DNA of 37,061 nucleotides from a virus, in the IMG/VR virus record IMGVR_UViG_3300044673_000103, positions 1-37,061 of that record; one strand, 5' to 3'. The notes beneath the pieces are model-generated. The model had not been told where the DNA came from, ran no database searches, and worked only from the letters and a program-made list of their open reading frames with translations. The translations under genes and the position numbers were made by a program. This document shows positions 1-7,651 of this stretch, one piece after another (the stretch's first letter is position 1; the number at the start of each line of letters is the position of its first letter).

Positions 1-16
1 ACCCCGGCGGGGGGGG

Positions 17-22
17 TATAAT
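17..22 (+). promoter_or_regulatory. Candidate -10 box for the rightward left-end gene
   Basis: A perfect TATAAT lies 38 bases before the ATG of the first rightward gene. A run of eight G (9-16) sits directly before it. A -35 at normal spacing would fall outside the window, so only half of the promoter can be seen. Confidence 0.45.
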
Positions 23-60
23 AGCCAGCGGTCATCGTTCGTATCTCCACCGGAGGCTCC

Positions 61-321
61 ATGTTCTTCCTTCTTCTCTTCCTGGCCTGCTCATCTCTCG
101 ACTCTACCGACACCACGGCTCCTGCGTCAAGTGGCGCCGAGGTCGTCTCCTGCGTGGACCACAAGGCCGAGCCAGCACCAACCATCCGAGACGGATACCC
201 GCTGGCGATGGACTGCGACGACTCGCGCTGTCTCCCTGCGACCTGGGAGAAGCAGTACGAGACAGGGTCCGTGCTCATCTCATGCCAGCGTTCGTGGGTT
301 GAGCTTCGCTGGATTCCGTAG
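61..321 (+). CDS. Small lipoprotein-like secreted protein (86 aa)
   Basis: The protein starts with a short hydrophobic stretch (residues 2-9) followed by FLACSS, which resembles a lipobox with Cys10 as the lipidated residue, although there is no positive charge before it. The rest is a Ser/Thr-rich linker and a small domain with four further cysteines (C31, C52, C57, C75), so disulfides are possible. GGAGG stands 4 bases before the ATG, and a TATAAT lies upstream. It is the only rightward gene outside the central switch, and its 3' end overlaps the end of the convergent neighbour. Such orphan genes in phages are often morons or outer-membrane spanins. Nothing here decides between these, and no family was recognised. 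Confidence 0.7.
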   Translation: MFFLLLFLACSSLDSTDTTAPASSGAEVVSCVDHKAEPAPTIRDGYPLAMDCDDSRCLPATWEKQYETGSVLISCQRSWVELRWIP

Positions 322-765
322 CCTCCCACGCCACATCGAACACCGCCTGGGCGATCTCGCCCTTCCTCATGGTCGTGGTCCACTGGACGCCAACGTGATC
401 AGCGAGGCACCGGAGCTGCTCCTGCTTGAGTTCCCATGGGTCCCACATCAGCCACTCGAACGCCCTCGCCCGATGCGCCTCCTGCTCCTCGGCGTGCTTC
501 CTGTTGGCCTCGGCGATCTCGTCCTGCCTCACCTGCCTGCGCCTCTCCTGCTCCGCCTCGGTGATGGCGAGAGGTCGGCGCCACGCCCAGTGTTGAACCG
601 GCGAAAGGTCGTCATACGACCTGTCCCACATGGCCACGAATGTGACGGGCTCCCACGCGCTCATGGCTTCGTACCCTTCCGGGCACTCGTCAGGCGGCCT
701 CGTTCCGATGTGGGTCTGCCAGAGGTCTACACGTTCCATGGTCATCTCCGGTCTGATGGTCAACT

Positions 766-772
<7 letters not shown>
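275..772 (-). CDS. Hypothetical protein, last gene of the leftward operon
   Basis: A 165-residue soluble protein with no recognised family. The N-terminal half is rich in Trp. Residues about 70-105 (EAEQERRRQVRQDEIAEANR) form a charged, coiled-coil-like helix, and the C-terminal part has a compact helical look. AGGAGG lies 6 bases before the chosen ATG. This ATG overlaps the last codons of the upstream methylase gene, so translation is probably coupled. A second in-frame ATG ten codons later also has a GGAG before it and could be used. It lies at the distal end of the replication and modification operon. Confidence 0.7.
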
Positions 773-1757
<985 letters not shown>

Positions 1758-1761
<4 letters not shown>

Positions 1762-2231
1762 TGTACGTGCCTCCACGTCTTTCCGTTGACTATGAACAGT
1801 ATCGTATGAAAATGGACCCCATACTTTTTCGCGAGGCTTCCCGACCCGTGCTTGCTTGATCCCCTGACGTATTCTTTTCGTATCTCTGAAACCTGCTCCT
1901 CGGTCAGGACGGAGTTCGCGTCTTTGGACCCCTTCGCGGATCGTCCCTTGCTTACCATATCGACGCTATTGTCTTTCACCGATCCAGTAAAGAGATGGTT
2001 CGGATTGCAGCACGCCGGGTTGTCGCACCTATGGAGAACACAAACATCCTTTGGAAGTTCTCCGTTGGTGAACTCCCACATCAGTCGGTGGACCTTCTTC
2101 GTTTTCCCAAGCATCCACACACACCCGTATCCATCGTTGTCTCTTCCTCTCGTCCATTCAAGACATCCTGATTCTGTCTCTTTGAGAAACGAACTCAGGT
2201 ATTCGAGATCGACGGTTCTTTGTTCTTTCAT
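1758..2231 (-). CDS. HNH homing endonuclease (HNH_3 type)
   Basis: Free-standing homing-type nuclease of 157 residues. The core runs from HRLMWEFTNGELP through VLHRCDNPACCNPNHLF to DNSVDMVSKGR (about residues 48-95), the classic HNH_3 pattern with the paired cysteines and the NPNH catalytic segment. The C-terminal part (about 107-157) looks like a helix-turn-helix DNA-binding tail: LTEEQVSEIR followed by SLAKKYGVHFHTI. The gene is visibly more A/T-rich than its neighbours, which fits recent acquisition. AAGGAG precedes the ATG, and the stop overlaps the methylase start (ATGA). It may have inserted between the methylase and the zinc-motif gene block. Its target is unknown. Confidence 0.9.
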
Positions 2232-2248
2232 GGCGCACTCCTTTCCTT

Positions 2249-2277
2249 ACGGTATCACGCCATATGGAGCATGTCAA
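2249..2277 (-). promoter_or_regulatory. Candidate promoter before the HNH gene
   Basis: On the minus strand a perfect TTGACA (2277-2272) is followed after 17 bases by TACCGT (2254-2249). Transcription would begin about at the ribosome site, giving a very short leader. That is unusual and lowers confidence. Confidence 0.35.
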
Positions 2278-2327
2278 TAAGGCCACCCGTGAGGACGCAC
2301 GAGAGGGCAGCGGACCCGGCGCATAGC

Positions 2328-2435
2328 TCAATCCAGGTTGTCATCGTCCTCATCCTCTCCCTCATCCTCGAACACCGTCCGATCCGCCATGCCGAGGATC
2401 GCCCGATAGATGGCCTCGCGTTCCTCGTCCGTCAC
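2328..2435 (-). CDS. Very short acidic protein (35 aa)
   Basis: The GTG start overlaps the stop of the upstream zinc-motif gene as GTGA, with AGGAGG 7 bases before it inside that gene. The product begins MTDEEREAIYRAILGM and ends in a strongly acidic tail (EDEGEDEDDDNLD). The tail resembles the acidic C-termini of DNA mimics and of single-stranded-DNA-binding proteins, but the protein is too short for any of these to be claimed. The site and the 4-base overlap make translation credible. Confidence 0.6.
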   Translation of the reverse strand: MTDEEREAIYRAILGMADRTVFEDEGEDEDDDNLD

Positions 2436-3079
2436 AGCCCCACCTCCTGTAGCCATGGCGTCGGGTCCTCTCTCTGGATCTCCCTGTAGCCCCTGACACG
2501 CCTTCCCTCGTCCGAGTCGGGCTGCTCGATCTCGATGGGTCCGTTTAGGTCGGAGCCCCAACTCACCCAGGTCTCGATGATGTCGCCCTCCATCCTGTAC
2601 CGCTCCTTCCTGTAGCGCCAGTAGGTGGAAAGCGCGTCGTGCCACCTGTAGCGCCCCTCGGGAGGTGGAGGGCAGGAGCAGCCGCACGCGCCGATCACGG
2701 ACTCGGCGTAGAGTCTCCCGCCTCTGTCGAAGATGGCGACGGAGCGCCTGACCTTCGTACCCCCGCAGGCATCGCACCCGCCTTCCGACATCTGCGCCCT
2801 GCTTGCCTCTCGGAGTACGGCGTCAACGTCGAGGCTCGGCACCCAGGAGGCGTTCGCGGCTCGACACTTCTCGGTGTAGCGGTCCAACGCCGCCTTGACC
2901 TGGCTCGGCTTGATGCCCGTTCCTCGGAACTTCTCGACCCATACTCGAGCGGTCGCCCTGCTCTCGTCCTCGGGCTGCGCTCCCCATCCGCGAGCTCGGC
3001 GCCAGTCAGAGAGGATGGAGGCGAAGGTGCCGATGGGGTCGGTCTTGGGTCGGTCGGCTGCGTCGGGGCGGTCCATCAC
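2432..3079 (-). CDS. Zinc-motif protein, possible helicase loader
   Basis: A 215-residue protein. The helical N-terminal part contains VWVEKFRGTGIKPSQVKAAL followed by ASWVPSLDVDAVL. This layout recalls lambda P-type loaders, in which a helical repeat precedes a WPPS-like segment. Next is a probable zinc site, CDACGG at about 102-107 and CGC-C near 132-135, and then an acidic C-terminal region. It is the largest gene downstream of the O-like initiator in the same operon, where phages often keep the loader that delivers host DnaB. The loader role is inference from position and weak resemblance. The GTG at 3079 overlaps the previous stop as GTGA, and the ATG at 3076 is an alternative start. Confidence 0.75.
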   Translation of the reverse strand: MMDRPDAADRPKTDPIGTFASILSDWRRARGWGAQPEDESRATARVWVEKFRGTGIKPSQVKAALDRYTEKCRAANASWVPSLDVDAVLREASRAQMSEGGCDACGGTKVRRSVAIFDRGGRLYAESVIGACGCSCPPPPEGRYRWHDALSTYWRYRKERYRMEGDIIETWVSWGSDLNGPIEIEQPDSDEGRRVRGYREIQREDPTPWLQEVGL

Positions 3080-3186
3080 TTCTTCCCCCCGTTCTTCCGC
3101 CGCGCCTTCTCGACGCGCTTTCGGGCGGCCTTCTTCTCGGGGCGGGCGGCGGATCGGCGGGCAAGGGAGAGAAGAGAGGGGATCAT
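3076..3186 (-). CDS. Very short basic protein (36 aa)
   Basis: The ATG overlaps the preceding stop as ATGA, and AAGGA lies 7 bases upstream. The product starts MIPSLLSLARRS and is then almost wholly Lys/Arg/Ala (RPEKKAARKRVEKARRK), predicted to be a basic helix that could bind nucleic acid or a membrane surface. The stop overlaps the start of the zinc-motif protein. No family was recognised. Reality rests on the coupled junctions at both ends. Confidence 0.55.
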   Translation of the reverse strand: MIPSLLSLARRSAARPEKKAARKRVEKARRKNGGKK

Positions 3187-3299
3187 CGAAGCATCCTTTC
3201 GGCCGCGTCCTTCACGAGACAGCAGCCCATAGCGGTCAGGGTAGCGACGGTTCCGAGGCTGTAGGCCAGGGCGAGGAGTGGATAGGCGAGGAGTCTCAC
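3183..3299 (-). CDS. Very short membrane protein (38 aa)
   Basis: A GTG start overlaps the upstream stop as GTGA, and the TGA stop overlaps the next ATG as ATGA. The product has one hydrophobic segment, from MRLLAYPLLALAYSL through TVATLTAMGCC, followed by a short charged tail KDAAERMLR. This fits a single-pass membrane peptide or a signal peptide. No family was recognised. The evidence is the double overlap and the clear membrane segment. Confidence 0.5.
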   Translation of the reverse strand: MRLLAYPLLALAYSLGTVATLTAMGCCLVKDAAERMLR

Positions 3300-3436
3300 A
3301 GCGCACCCCATCGCCGCAAAGCGCACTCGGCCGCCGTGGCTCCGGAGAACCCCGGCCCCTCCTGTTCCGCCAGCGCACGGCGGGCGGGGAGGGGGAGCGA
3401 GATGGAGGCAGCGATTAGGGAGGGAGTGGGGGTCAT
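3296..3436 (-). CDS. Very short protein (46 aa) with hydrophobic start
   Basis: The ATG overlaps the upstream stop as ATGA. The first 18 residues (MTPTPSLIAASISLPLPA) are mildly hydrophobic, followed by RRALAEQEGPGF and a short C-terminus with one cysteine. It could be a small exported or membrane-associated peptide. No homologue was recognised. It is one of five consecutive genes joined by 4-base overlaps. Confidence 0.5.
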   Translation of the reverse strand: MTPTPSLIAASISLPLPARRALAEQEGPGFSGATAAECALRRWGAL

Positions 3437-3618
3437 GGCTTTGTCTCCCTGGATTCGATCAAATACTGCAATACGTCCCACCGAACGGGAATCGTGGTTT
3501 CCGGAGCGTCATACAGGCTTCCACCAACAAAGCGCAAGGTGCGATCTTGCGCCTGGGCGTCTGCAATCTGCTCCCTTATCTTGGATATTCTTCTCTCCAT
3601 GACTACGTTTCGCTTCAT
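3433..3618 (-). CDS. Hypothetical small protein (61 aa)
   Basis: GGAGGTGA stands just before the chosen ATG, which overlaps the upstream stop as ATGA. The first 26 residues are charged and helical (ERRISKIREQIADAQAQDR). The rest looks like a small beta region followed by a helix (VRWDVLQYLIES). No family was recognised. An upstream extension in the same frame exists but would overlap the preceding gene deeply and has no better ribosome site. Confidence 0.65.
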   Translation of the reverse strand: MKRNVVMERRISKIREQIADAQAQDRTLRFVGGSLYDAPETTIPVRWDVLQYLIESRETKP

Positions 3619-3905
3619 GGCTTCACCTCCCGAACGGCGTGCGGGTCCAACCCGCACTGCGGGCACGGAACCCTGTCGCGCTCCGGCTGAATCCACCCGT
3701 CACCGAAACAGGTATCGCACATCTCTACCACACGAATCCGGATGGAGAGTAGGCGTCGAAGGGTCCGCACGAACTCGCGCCATCCACTGAATAGACTGAC
3801 TCTGAACGCGGGCCATCCGTTACCGTAGGTGATCCGCCACTTTCCGTCGAAGCCGCGTTCACGAATCACGATTCCGCATTGAACGATTCTGATTTCCTTG
3901 GGCAT
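3615..3905 (-). CDS. Zinc-ribbon protein (96 aa)
   Basis: The C-terminal third carries CDTCFGDGWIQPERD then CPQCG, two CxxC pairs spaced as in DnaJ-type or ribbon zinc fingers, so one zinc ion is probably bound. The N-terminal part is basic and beta-rich (IVQCGIVIRERGFDGKWRI). The ATG lies just after the previous stop, with GAGGTGA next to it. Such small ribbon proteins are common in phage early operons and usually bind DNA, RNA or a host protein. The partner here is unknown. Confidence 0.7.
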   Translation of the reverse strand: MPKEIRIVQCGIVIRERGFDGKWRITYGNGWPAFRVSLFSGWREFVRTLRRLLSIRIRVVEMCDTCFGDGWIQPERDRVPCPQCGLDPHAVREVKP

Positions 3906-3907
3906 TT

Positions 3908-4354
3908 TCACCTCATCACCTCCAGCCACTCCTCGACGAGCCGGCCGGGGTCGTTGCGGAGGTTGTTCCAGTATTCGAGGCGGTTCCTTTCCATGCGGTC
4001 TGTCGCTTCCACCTTGTTATCGTCAGACCCTCCAAAGTTACCGACCCAATGGCTTTTCTTGGCTTGGCCGACCCAGTACCAGGAGTATTCGCACCACTCC
4101 CTCTGAAAGACTCTCCACCTCCCGTCCGCCTCCATACCGCTCCTGCACATCCAATCCCGAGTCTCGGCGCGCTCGGGGTCGGAGAGGAGGCGGGCGAACA
4201 TCTCGGTATGGGCGAGCCTATACCCTGCAACCTCCGCGTCCCACGTGCGAGGGTCACGGATTACGGAGCACCGAATCTTGTGCCACTCACGCGCCAGCCT
4301 CTCCGCCTCCTTCCGGACGGCGGGATGGGCGAGGAGTCGGGGATCGGGGGTCAT
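3908..4354 (-). CDS. Hypothetical protein (148 aa)
   Basis: A mostly helical, Trp- and Arg-rich soluble protein with no recognised family. Aromatic residues cluster in its middle (WCEYSWYWVGQAKKSHWVG). The start overlaps the upstream stop as ATGA and its stop is followed two bases later by the zinc-ribbon gene. Its place directly after the initiator and coiled-coil genes suggests a replication-linked or host-takeover role, but this is only context. Confidence 0.75.
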   Translation of the reverse strand: MTPDPRLLAHPAVRKEAERLAREWHKIRCSVIRDPRTWDAEVAGYRLAHTEMFARLLSDPERAETRDWMCRSGMEADGRWRVFQREWCEYSWYWVGQAKKSHWVGNFGGSDDNKVEATDRMERNRLEYWNNLRNDPGRLVEEWLEVMR

Positions 4355-4638
4355 GGCTTCAACCCGTCCACCTTGTTGGCGTCGGCGGTTGCGTCCTGGT
4401 CGGCTACGAACGGATCGAGCGGAACATCCACGTATTCCTCTTCTTCATCTGGCCCGAAAATGGAATCAAGGAGCTTTTCTCTCCTCTGTTCCTCCGCGAG
4501 CGTGGCGCGGAGGGTCTCGTTCTCGGCCTGCAGGCGTTCCACCTCCCCGATGAGATCGCGGAGGTCGGTGTGAACCTGCTTCCACCTCTCCACGATGTCC
4601 AACCTCGCCTTGATCTCGTCCAGTCGTTCCTTTTCCAT
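4351..4638 (-). CDS. Coiled-coil protein (95 aa)
   Basis: Residues about 1-60 form one long heptad-like helix (IGEVERLQAENETLRATLAEE), a probable coiled-coil dimer. The C-terminus is acidic (DSIFGPDEEEEYVDVPLDP). AAGGAG precedes the ATG. It follows the replication initiator by 15 bases and may be its partner or an accessory subunit. No family was recognised. Confidence 0.75.
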   Translation of the reverse strand: MEKERLDEIKARLDIVERWKQVHTDLRDLIGEVERLQAENETLRATLAEEQRREKLLDSIFGPDEEEEYVDVPLDPFVADQDATADANKVDGLKP

Positions 4639-4653
4639 CTCGTCTCCTTCCGC

Positions 4654-5940
4654 CTAAAGGGCGATGTCCAGGTCAACTTCGACAGGTCGCCTGACCTGTC
4701 TCCGGGAAGCCCACACCGCCCAGCGCCGGGAGAGTCCGGGAAGGGTTGGGGCTTCGTTCGGCCACTCCCCGGACGACTTCCGGAGGTAGGTGGTCATCAC
4801 GTCCTCTAAGGTCGCGTCGTCATGGCAGACAGCGGCGATGTCCCGAGCTGCTCTCATGTCGTTGGAGCGAGGACCAAGGGAGAGGTCCCACGGGTACTTT
4901 CCCGACCGCTCCTCCTTCCACAGCGCGGCCCACGTCTCCCTCACCGTCTTCTCTCGGGGGTCGAGCGGCTTCGGGTCGTCCTGGGGGTCGTGGAGCCACT
5001 CCAGACCGGCCGTCCGTAGCGCGAGGTCCAGCGCCGCGAGCGTCTTGGGGCTGATGCCCGTCCACGCCTTCACGTCCCTCCGGAGGATGGTCGTGAGCTG
5101 CGCGAGGCTCGATACCTCGTGCTCCTCCAGCGCCGCCTTGCCCTGCCTCGAGAGGGTCGGGAGAGGCACTAGTGTCTGTTGCATCGAAGGCCCATCAGGT
5201 AGGTCGGTGGAACCTCGGGGAGCTTCACCGGCCAGTCCGCGTCCCAGTTCGGGGAGAGACGGTCGAGGATCAGGATCGCTTTCGCCTGCGCTACCTCGCT
5301 CGGGTTGTTGCCGTGGGCGACCTGGCGCAGGAGGCAGATCAGGGTGTCGAACTCGCTCGGGTTCATGGGGAGCGGTGGAGGTGCCTGGACGAGAGAAATC
5401 GTCGGGGGACGATCTGGAAGGCAGGGCTTCCGGCGTCGGGGCTTCTGGAGGGCGTGAGGCATGGTCGCTCCGTGTATCGAACGAGGGAGGTGTCTCTTCA
5501 TGATCCTTGGTCTGGATCCCTGGTCTGGATCCTTGGTCTGGATCGGCTGTCACGCTGACAGGGGTAGGGCTATCAGCCTGACAGGGGTACCCCTGTCTCT
5601 CTGATAGGGGTGTCTCTGTGATAGCCCTGTCACGCTGACAGGGGTGTCTCTCTGACAGGGGTACTTGGGGAGGAATATTCCCCCATACGATGTGCCAGTC
5701 CTGGCGCTTGTGGCCAGGCTTGTAGTCCCTCGCCAACCACCCGGATTCCATCGCCTGCTTGACCCGCCGCTGGATGGTCGCCTGGGAGAGCCCTGTGTAG
5801 AGAGGAAGCCCCGTCGAGTTTGAGGCCCACGACTCCCCGTCGTTCCCGTCCATGCAGTCAGAGATCGCGATCCCAATAAGCCGCGACTCGGGGTCGAGCC
5901 CGGAGCGAAGGAAGGCGCGGGTCCGATCCTGGGGCTTCAT
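4654..5940 (-). CDS. Lambda-O-like replication initiator with internal origin repeats
   Basis: A 428-residue candidate initiator. Residues about 1-90 look like a winged helix (TGLPLYTGLSQATIQRRVK, then a wing ending DWHIVW), as in phage O/DnaA-like initiators. Residues about 93-132 are encoded by six iterons, and 133-146 by three 13-bp repeats, so the origin would lie within the gene as in lambda O. A long Pro/Arg/Ser-rich linker follows. Residues 261-316 (LSRQGKAALEEHEVSSLAQL to ISPKTLAALDLAL) resemble the helix-hairpin-helix C-terminal domain of RNA polymerase alpha. The start overlaps the methylase stop as ATGA. With no phage helicase or polymerase seen, it presumably recruits host replication proteins. 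The O-like role is inferred from architecture, not from a clear match. Confidence 0.75.
   Translation of the reverse strand: MKPQDRTRAFLRSGLDPESRLIGIAISDCMDGNDGESWASNSTGLPLYTGLSQATIQRRVKQAMESGWLARDYKPGHKRQDWHIVWGNIPPQVPLSERHPCQRDRAITETPLSERQGYPCQADSPTPVSVTADPDQGSRPGIQTKDHEETPPSFDTRSDHASRPPEAPTPEALPSRSSPDDFSRPGTSTAPHEPERVRHPDLPPAPGRPRQQPERGSAGESDPDPRPSLPELGRGLAGEAPRGSTDLPDGPSMQQTLVPLPTLSRQGKAALEEHEVSSLAQLTTILRRDVKAWTGISPKTLAALDLALRTAGLEWLHDPQDDPKPLDPREKTVRETWAALWKEERSGKYPWDLSLGPRSNDMRAARDIAAVCHDDATLEDVMTTYLRKSSGEWPNEAPTLPGLSRRWAVWASRRQVRRPVEVDLDIAL
5502..5540. repeat. Three 13-bp tandem repeats beside the iterons
   Basis: GATCCTTGGTCTG occurs three times head to tail (5502, 5515, 5528), the middle copy with one change, and is followed by a further GATC. 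The repeats lie 6 bp from the iteron cluster. They could be a second binding site or an unwinding-linked element of the origin. Confidence 0.85.
5547..5662. other. Iteron cluster, probable replication origin
   Basis: Six direct repeats of about 19 bp begin at 5547, 5570, 5593, 5610, 5627 and 5644, spaced 23, 23, 17, 17 and 17 bases. The copies at 5547 and 5627 are identical (CTGTCACGCTGACAGGGGT) and contain the inverted repeat CTGTCA-CGC-TGACAG. The other copies keep most of the TGACAGGGGT half, some with TGATAG or TGATAGCCCT variants. The cluster lies within the initiator gene, and a GGAATATTCC palindrome follows at 5672-5681. This matches the lambda ori layout. Function as an origin is inference. 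Confidence 0.8.
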
Positions 5941-6623
5941 TCGCCACCCCGCATAGACCGGAACCTATGAAGCCTTCCAAGCGCCTCGGCGTGGCGCACG
6001 GGGTCAATCTCAGCCCCGACGTACCGCCTACACGTCCCGAGGCAGGCGCGGGCGAGTGGAGCCATCCCGGCGTAGAGGTCGAGGACGAGATCGCCGGGAG
6101 AGGTCCACGCAAGCACCCACTGGCGCATCCAGTCAACCGGCTTTTCGGAGTGGTTCGTGGGGCGGGAGACGTGGGCGTTTATGAGGTTCTCCGCGGGGCG
6201 ACCGCACGCGCCCTTGGTGAAGACCGCAACCGGCTCGGATTGCCCTCGCCAGTGGTAGCCGACCCCGAAGGTTCCGGTCTTCACCCACGCTCCTCCTGTA
6301 GTCCTCGCGCCCCACCTAGGACCAGCCCCGCCCGCAGCGTTCCACTCGGCGTCCTTGGGCCATGTGTACCAGACCGCGAGGCGACAGGCTTCGGAGGCGC
6401 AGTCGAAGGAGGCGGAGAGGTGGGCGGAAATCTCGGCTTCGGACAGGCAGGCGTAGATGTCATCGGATGACCCATCGCAGCCCTGATTGGTGTAGTGCCA
6501 CGGCGGATCAGCCACGATCAACCTCGCCCCCCTCACTTCGCGCAACACCTCGTCAACGCCGCAGCATCGGAGGTCGATCCCGTCGATGGAAGGGGGGACC
6601 GGATTCGGGAAAAGCTGATTCAT
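5937..6623 (-). CDS. DNA methyltransferase, DPPW (beta-class/MT-A70-like)
   Basis: Probable N6-adenine or N4-cytosine methyltransferase of 228 residues. The catalytic motif ADPPWHY is at about 38-44 and precedes the SAM-binding segment (SPGDLVLDLYAGMAPLA, about 175-191). This order is the reverse of the D12 enzymes and typical of the beta/MT-A70-like group. NHSEKP near 157-162 is also typical of this family. It heads the replication operon, and its stop overlaps the initiator start. Only a weak AGG lies before its ATG, so expression may depend on an upstream leader. Target specificity is not visible. Confidence 0.85.
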   Translation of the reverse strand: MNQLFPNPVPPSIDGIDLRCCGVDEVLREVRGARLIVADPPWHYTNQGCDGSSDDIYACLSEAEISAHLSASFDCASEACRLAVWYTWPKDAEWNAAGGAGPRWGARTTGGAWVKTGTFGVGYHWRGQSEPVAVFTKGACGRPAENLINAHVSRPTNHSEKPVDWMRQWVLAWTSPGDLVLDLYAGMAPLARACLGTCRRYVGAEIDPVRHAEALGRLHRFRSMRGGE

Positions 6624-6690
6624 GGTAGTGCCTGAACCAGAATGGGCGCCGTCTCAACCCGGGCACTACGTCGGGCGAGAAGCGGGATCA

Positions 6691-6711
6691 GCGCCCCCTT
6701 TCGGGCGGCGC
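6691..6711. other. GC-rich hairpin in the 129-bp gap between operons
   Basis: The arms GCGCC and GGCGC (6691-6695 and 6707-6711), then a one-base mismatch and CC/GG, enclose a small loop. On the minus strand the loop is GAAA. There is no T tract, so this may be an mRNA-stability or partial termination structure between the methylase gene upstream and the replication operon. The rest of the gap (6624-6752) shows no clear promoter. Confidence 0.4.
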
Positions 6712-6752
6712 CCTTCCTGGCGGAGAGAGGGATGAGAAGGAACACGACTAGT

Positions 6753-7517
6753 CTACCCTAGGAGGTGAGAGGGTGCAAGTGCTCCAAGAAGGTCAGTCTG
6801 CGTCCCCTCACCCGGCCACACGACCTCATGAGAGACGCCCGTTCTGCCCTTTCCCGGCGTGCCCTTGATGGTCGCCATAGGCACGAAGGGGAGCCAATCC
6901 GCCCCGGCCGCCTCGCAGACCATGACCTGACCTCGGAGGGTTCTGCACCACTCCCCGAGATCGGCATAGTCGCCCGGCTGGAGGTGGTGAGGGTAATGCT
7001 TCCCCATCACCTGATACGGAGGGTCAACCATCCAGGTAGCTTCGATGTGTGGCGCGTCTTGATAGGAGCCTTCGATGATGCGCCAGTGCCGGATTCTGGG
7101 GACTTGGCGGGCGATTCTTCTCCTGGGTCGCTCGTCCCATCCGATCATTCGAGAACCTGACCACTCTCGCGCCCACGCAGATTGAACCCTGCATGGGGAA
7201 GAGGTGGCGTTATTGCACCAAAACCCAGCCAGCCACCGCGCCTCTTGGCAGCACGGAAGATCGTCCACCGTACCGCCTTCGGGGATGTCCGGGATCGCGA
7301 GGATCTCCTCTGGACTCACGGCGATGAGGTAGCGCCAGATCCCGGCGATCACGGGTGACTTGTCGATCAGGGTGACTCGGTGATCCGGGTAGTGGCAGGC
7401 GTACCCGGCAGCGCCCGCGAACGGCTCGATGATGTCGGGGTAGCGCGGCTCCGGGTAGTGGCCAGCGGCGGCCCACTTGCCACCGAAGTAGCGCCAGAAG
7501 GGGCGGAGAGCGGTCAT
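6753..7517 (-). CDS. D12-class DNA adenine methyltransferase (second copy type)
   Basis: A 254-residue adenine-N6 methylase. WRYFGGKW (8-15) and the SAM site EPFAGAAGYA (31-40) are followed by the catalytic DPPY (165-168), the usual order for Dam/D12 enzymes. The size is near that of a compact Dam. It is clearly different in sequence from the D12 enzyme at the left end. The chosen ATG overlaps the stop of a 45-residue peptide gene as ATGA and begins the conserved FGGK region. The open frame upstream lies antiphase within the next gene and is ignored. It is the last gene of the long coupled operon. Confidence 0.85.
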   Translation of the reverse strand: MTALRPFWRYFGGKWAAAGHYPEPRYPDIIEPFAGAAGYACHYPDHRVTLIDKSPVIAGIWRYLIAVSPEEILAIPDIPEGGTVDDLPCCQEARWLAGFWCNNATSSPCRVQSAWAREWSGSRMIGWDERPRRRIARQVPRIRHWRIIEGSYQDAPHIEATWMVDPPYQVMGKHYPHHLQPGDYADLGEWCRTLRGQVMVCEAAGADWLPFVPMATIKGTPGKGRTGVSHEVVWPGEGTQTDLLGALAPSHLLG

Positions 7518-7651
7518 GGGGTTAATCTCGGGAGCCTGCAACCCCTCCCAGCGAGGCACCGGACGAGCCGATACCTCACCCACTCCTCCGCCTCGTACTC
7601 CCCGAGGCAACGAAGGCGGTAGCAGAGGCAGGAGAGGAGAGCGGGGGTCAT
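7514..7651 (-). CDS. Very short cysteine-containing protein (45 aa)
   Basis: Both ends are 4-base ATGA overlaps with the neighbouring genes, so the peptide fits exactly between them. It reads MTPALLSCLCYRLRCLGEYE and ends GCRLPRLTP, with five cysteines and many arginines. The first 12 residues are mildly hydrophobic. No family was recognised. Without it there would be an untranslated gap in an otherwise continuous operon. Confidence 0.5.
   Translation of the reverse strand: MTPALLSCLCYRLRCLGEYEAEEWVRYRLVRCLAGRGCRLPRLTP

Noticed and set aside
5502-5662. Repeat cluster considered as a CRISPR array
   Set aside because: Repeats are short, steps are 17-23 bases with no unique spacers, and they lie inside a coding sequence; iterons fit better.
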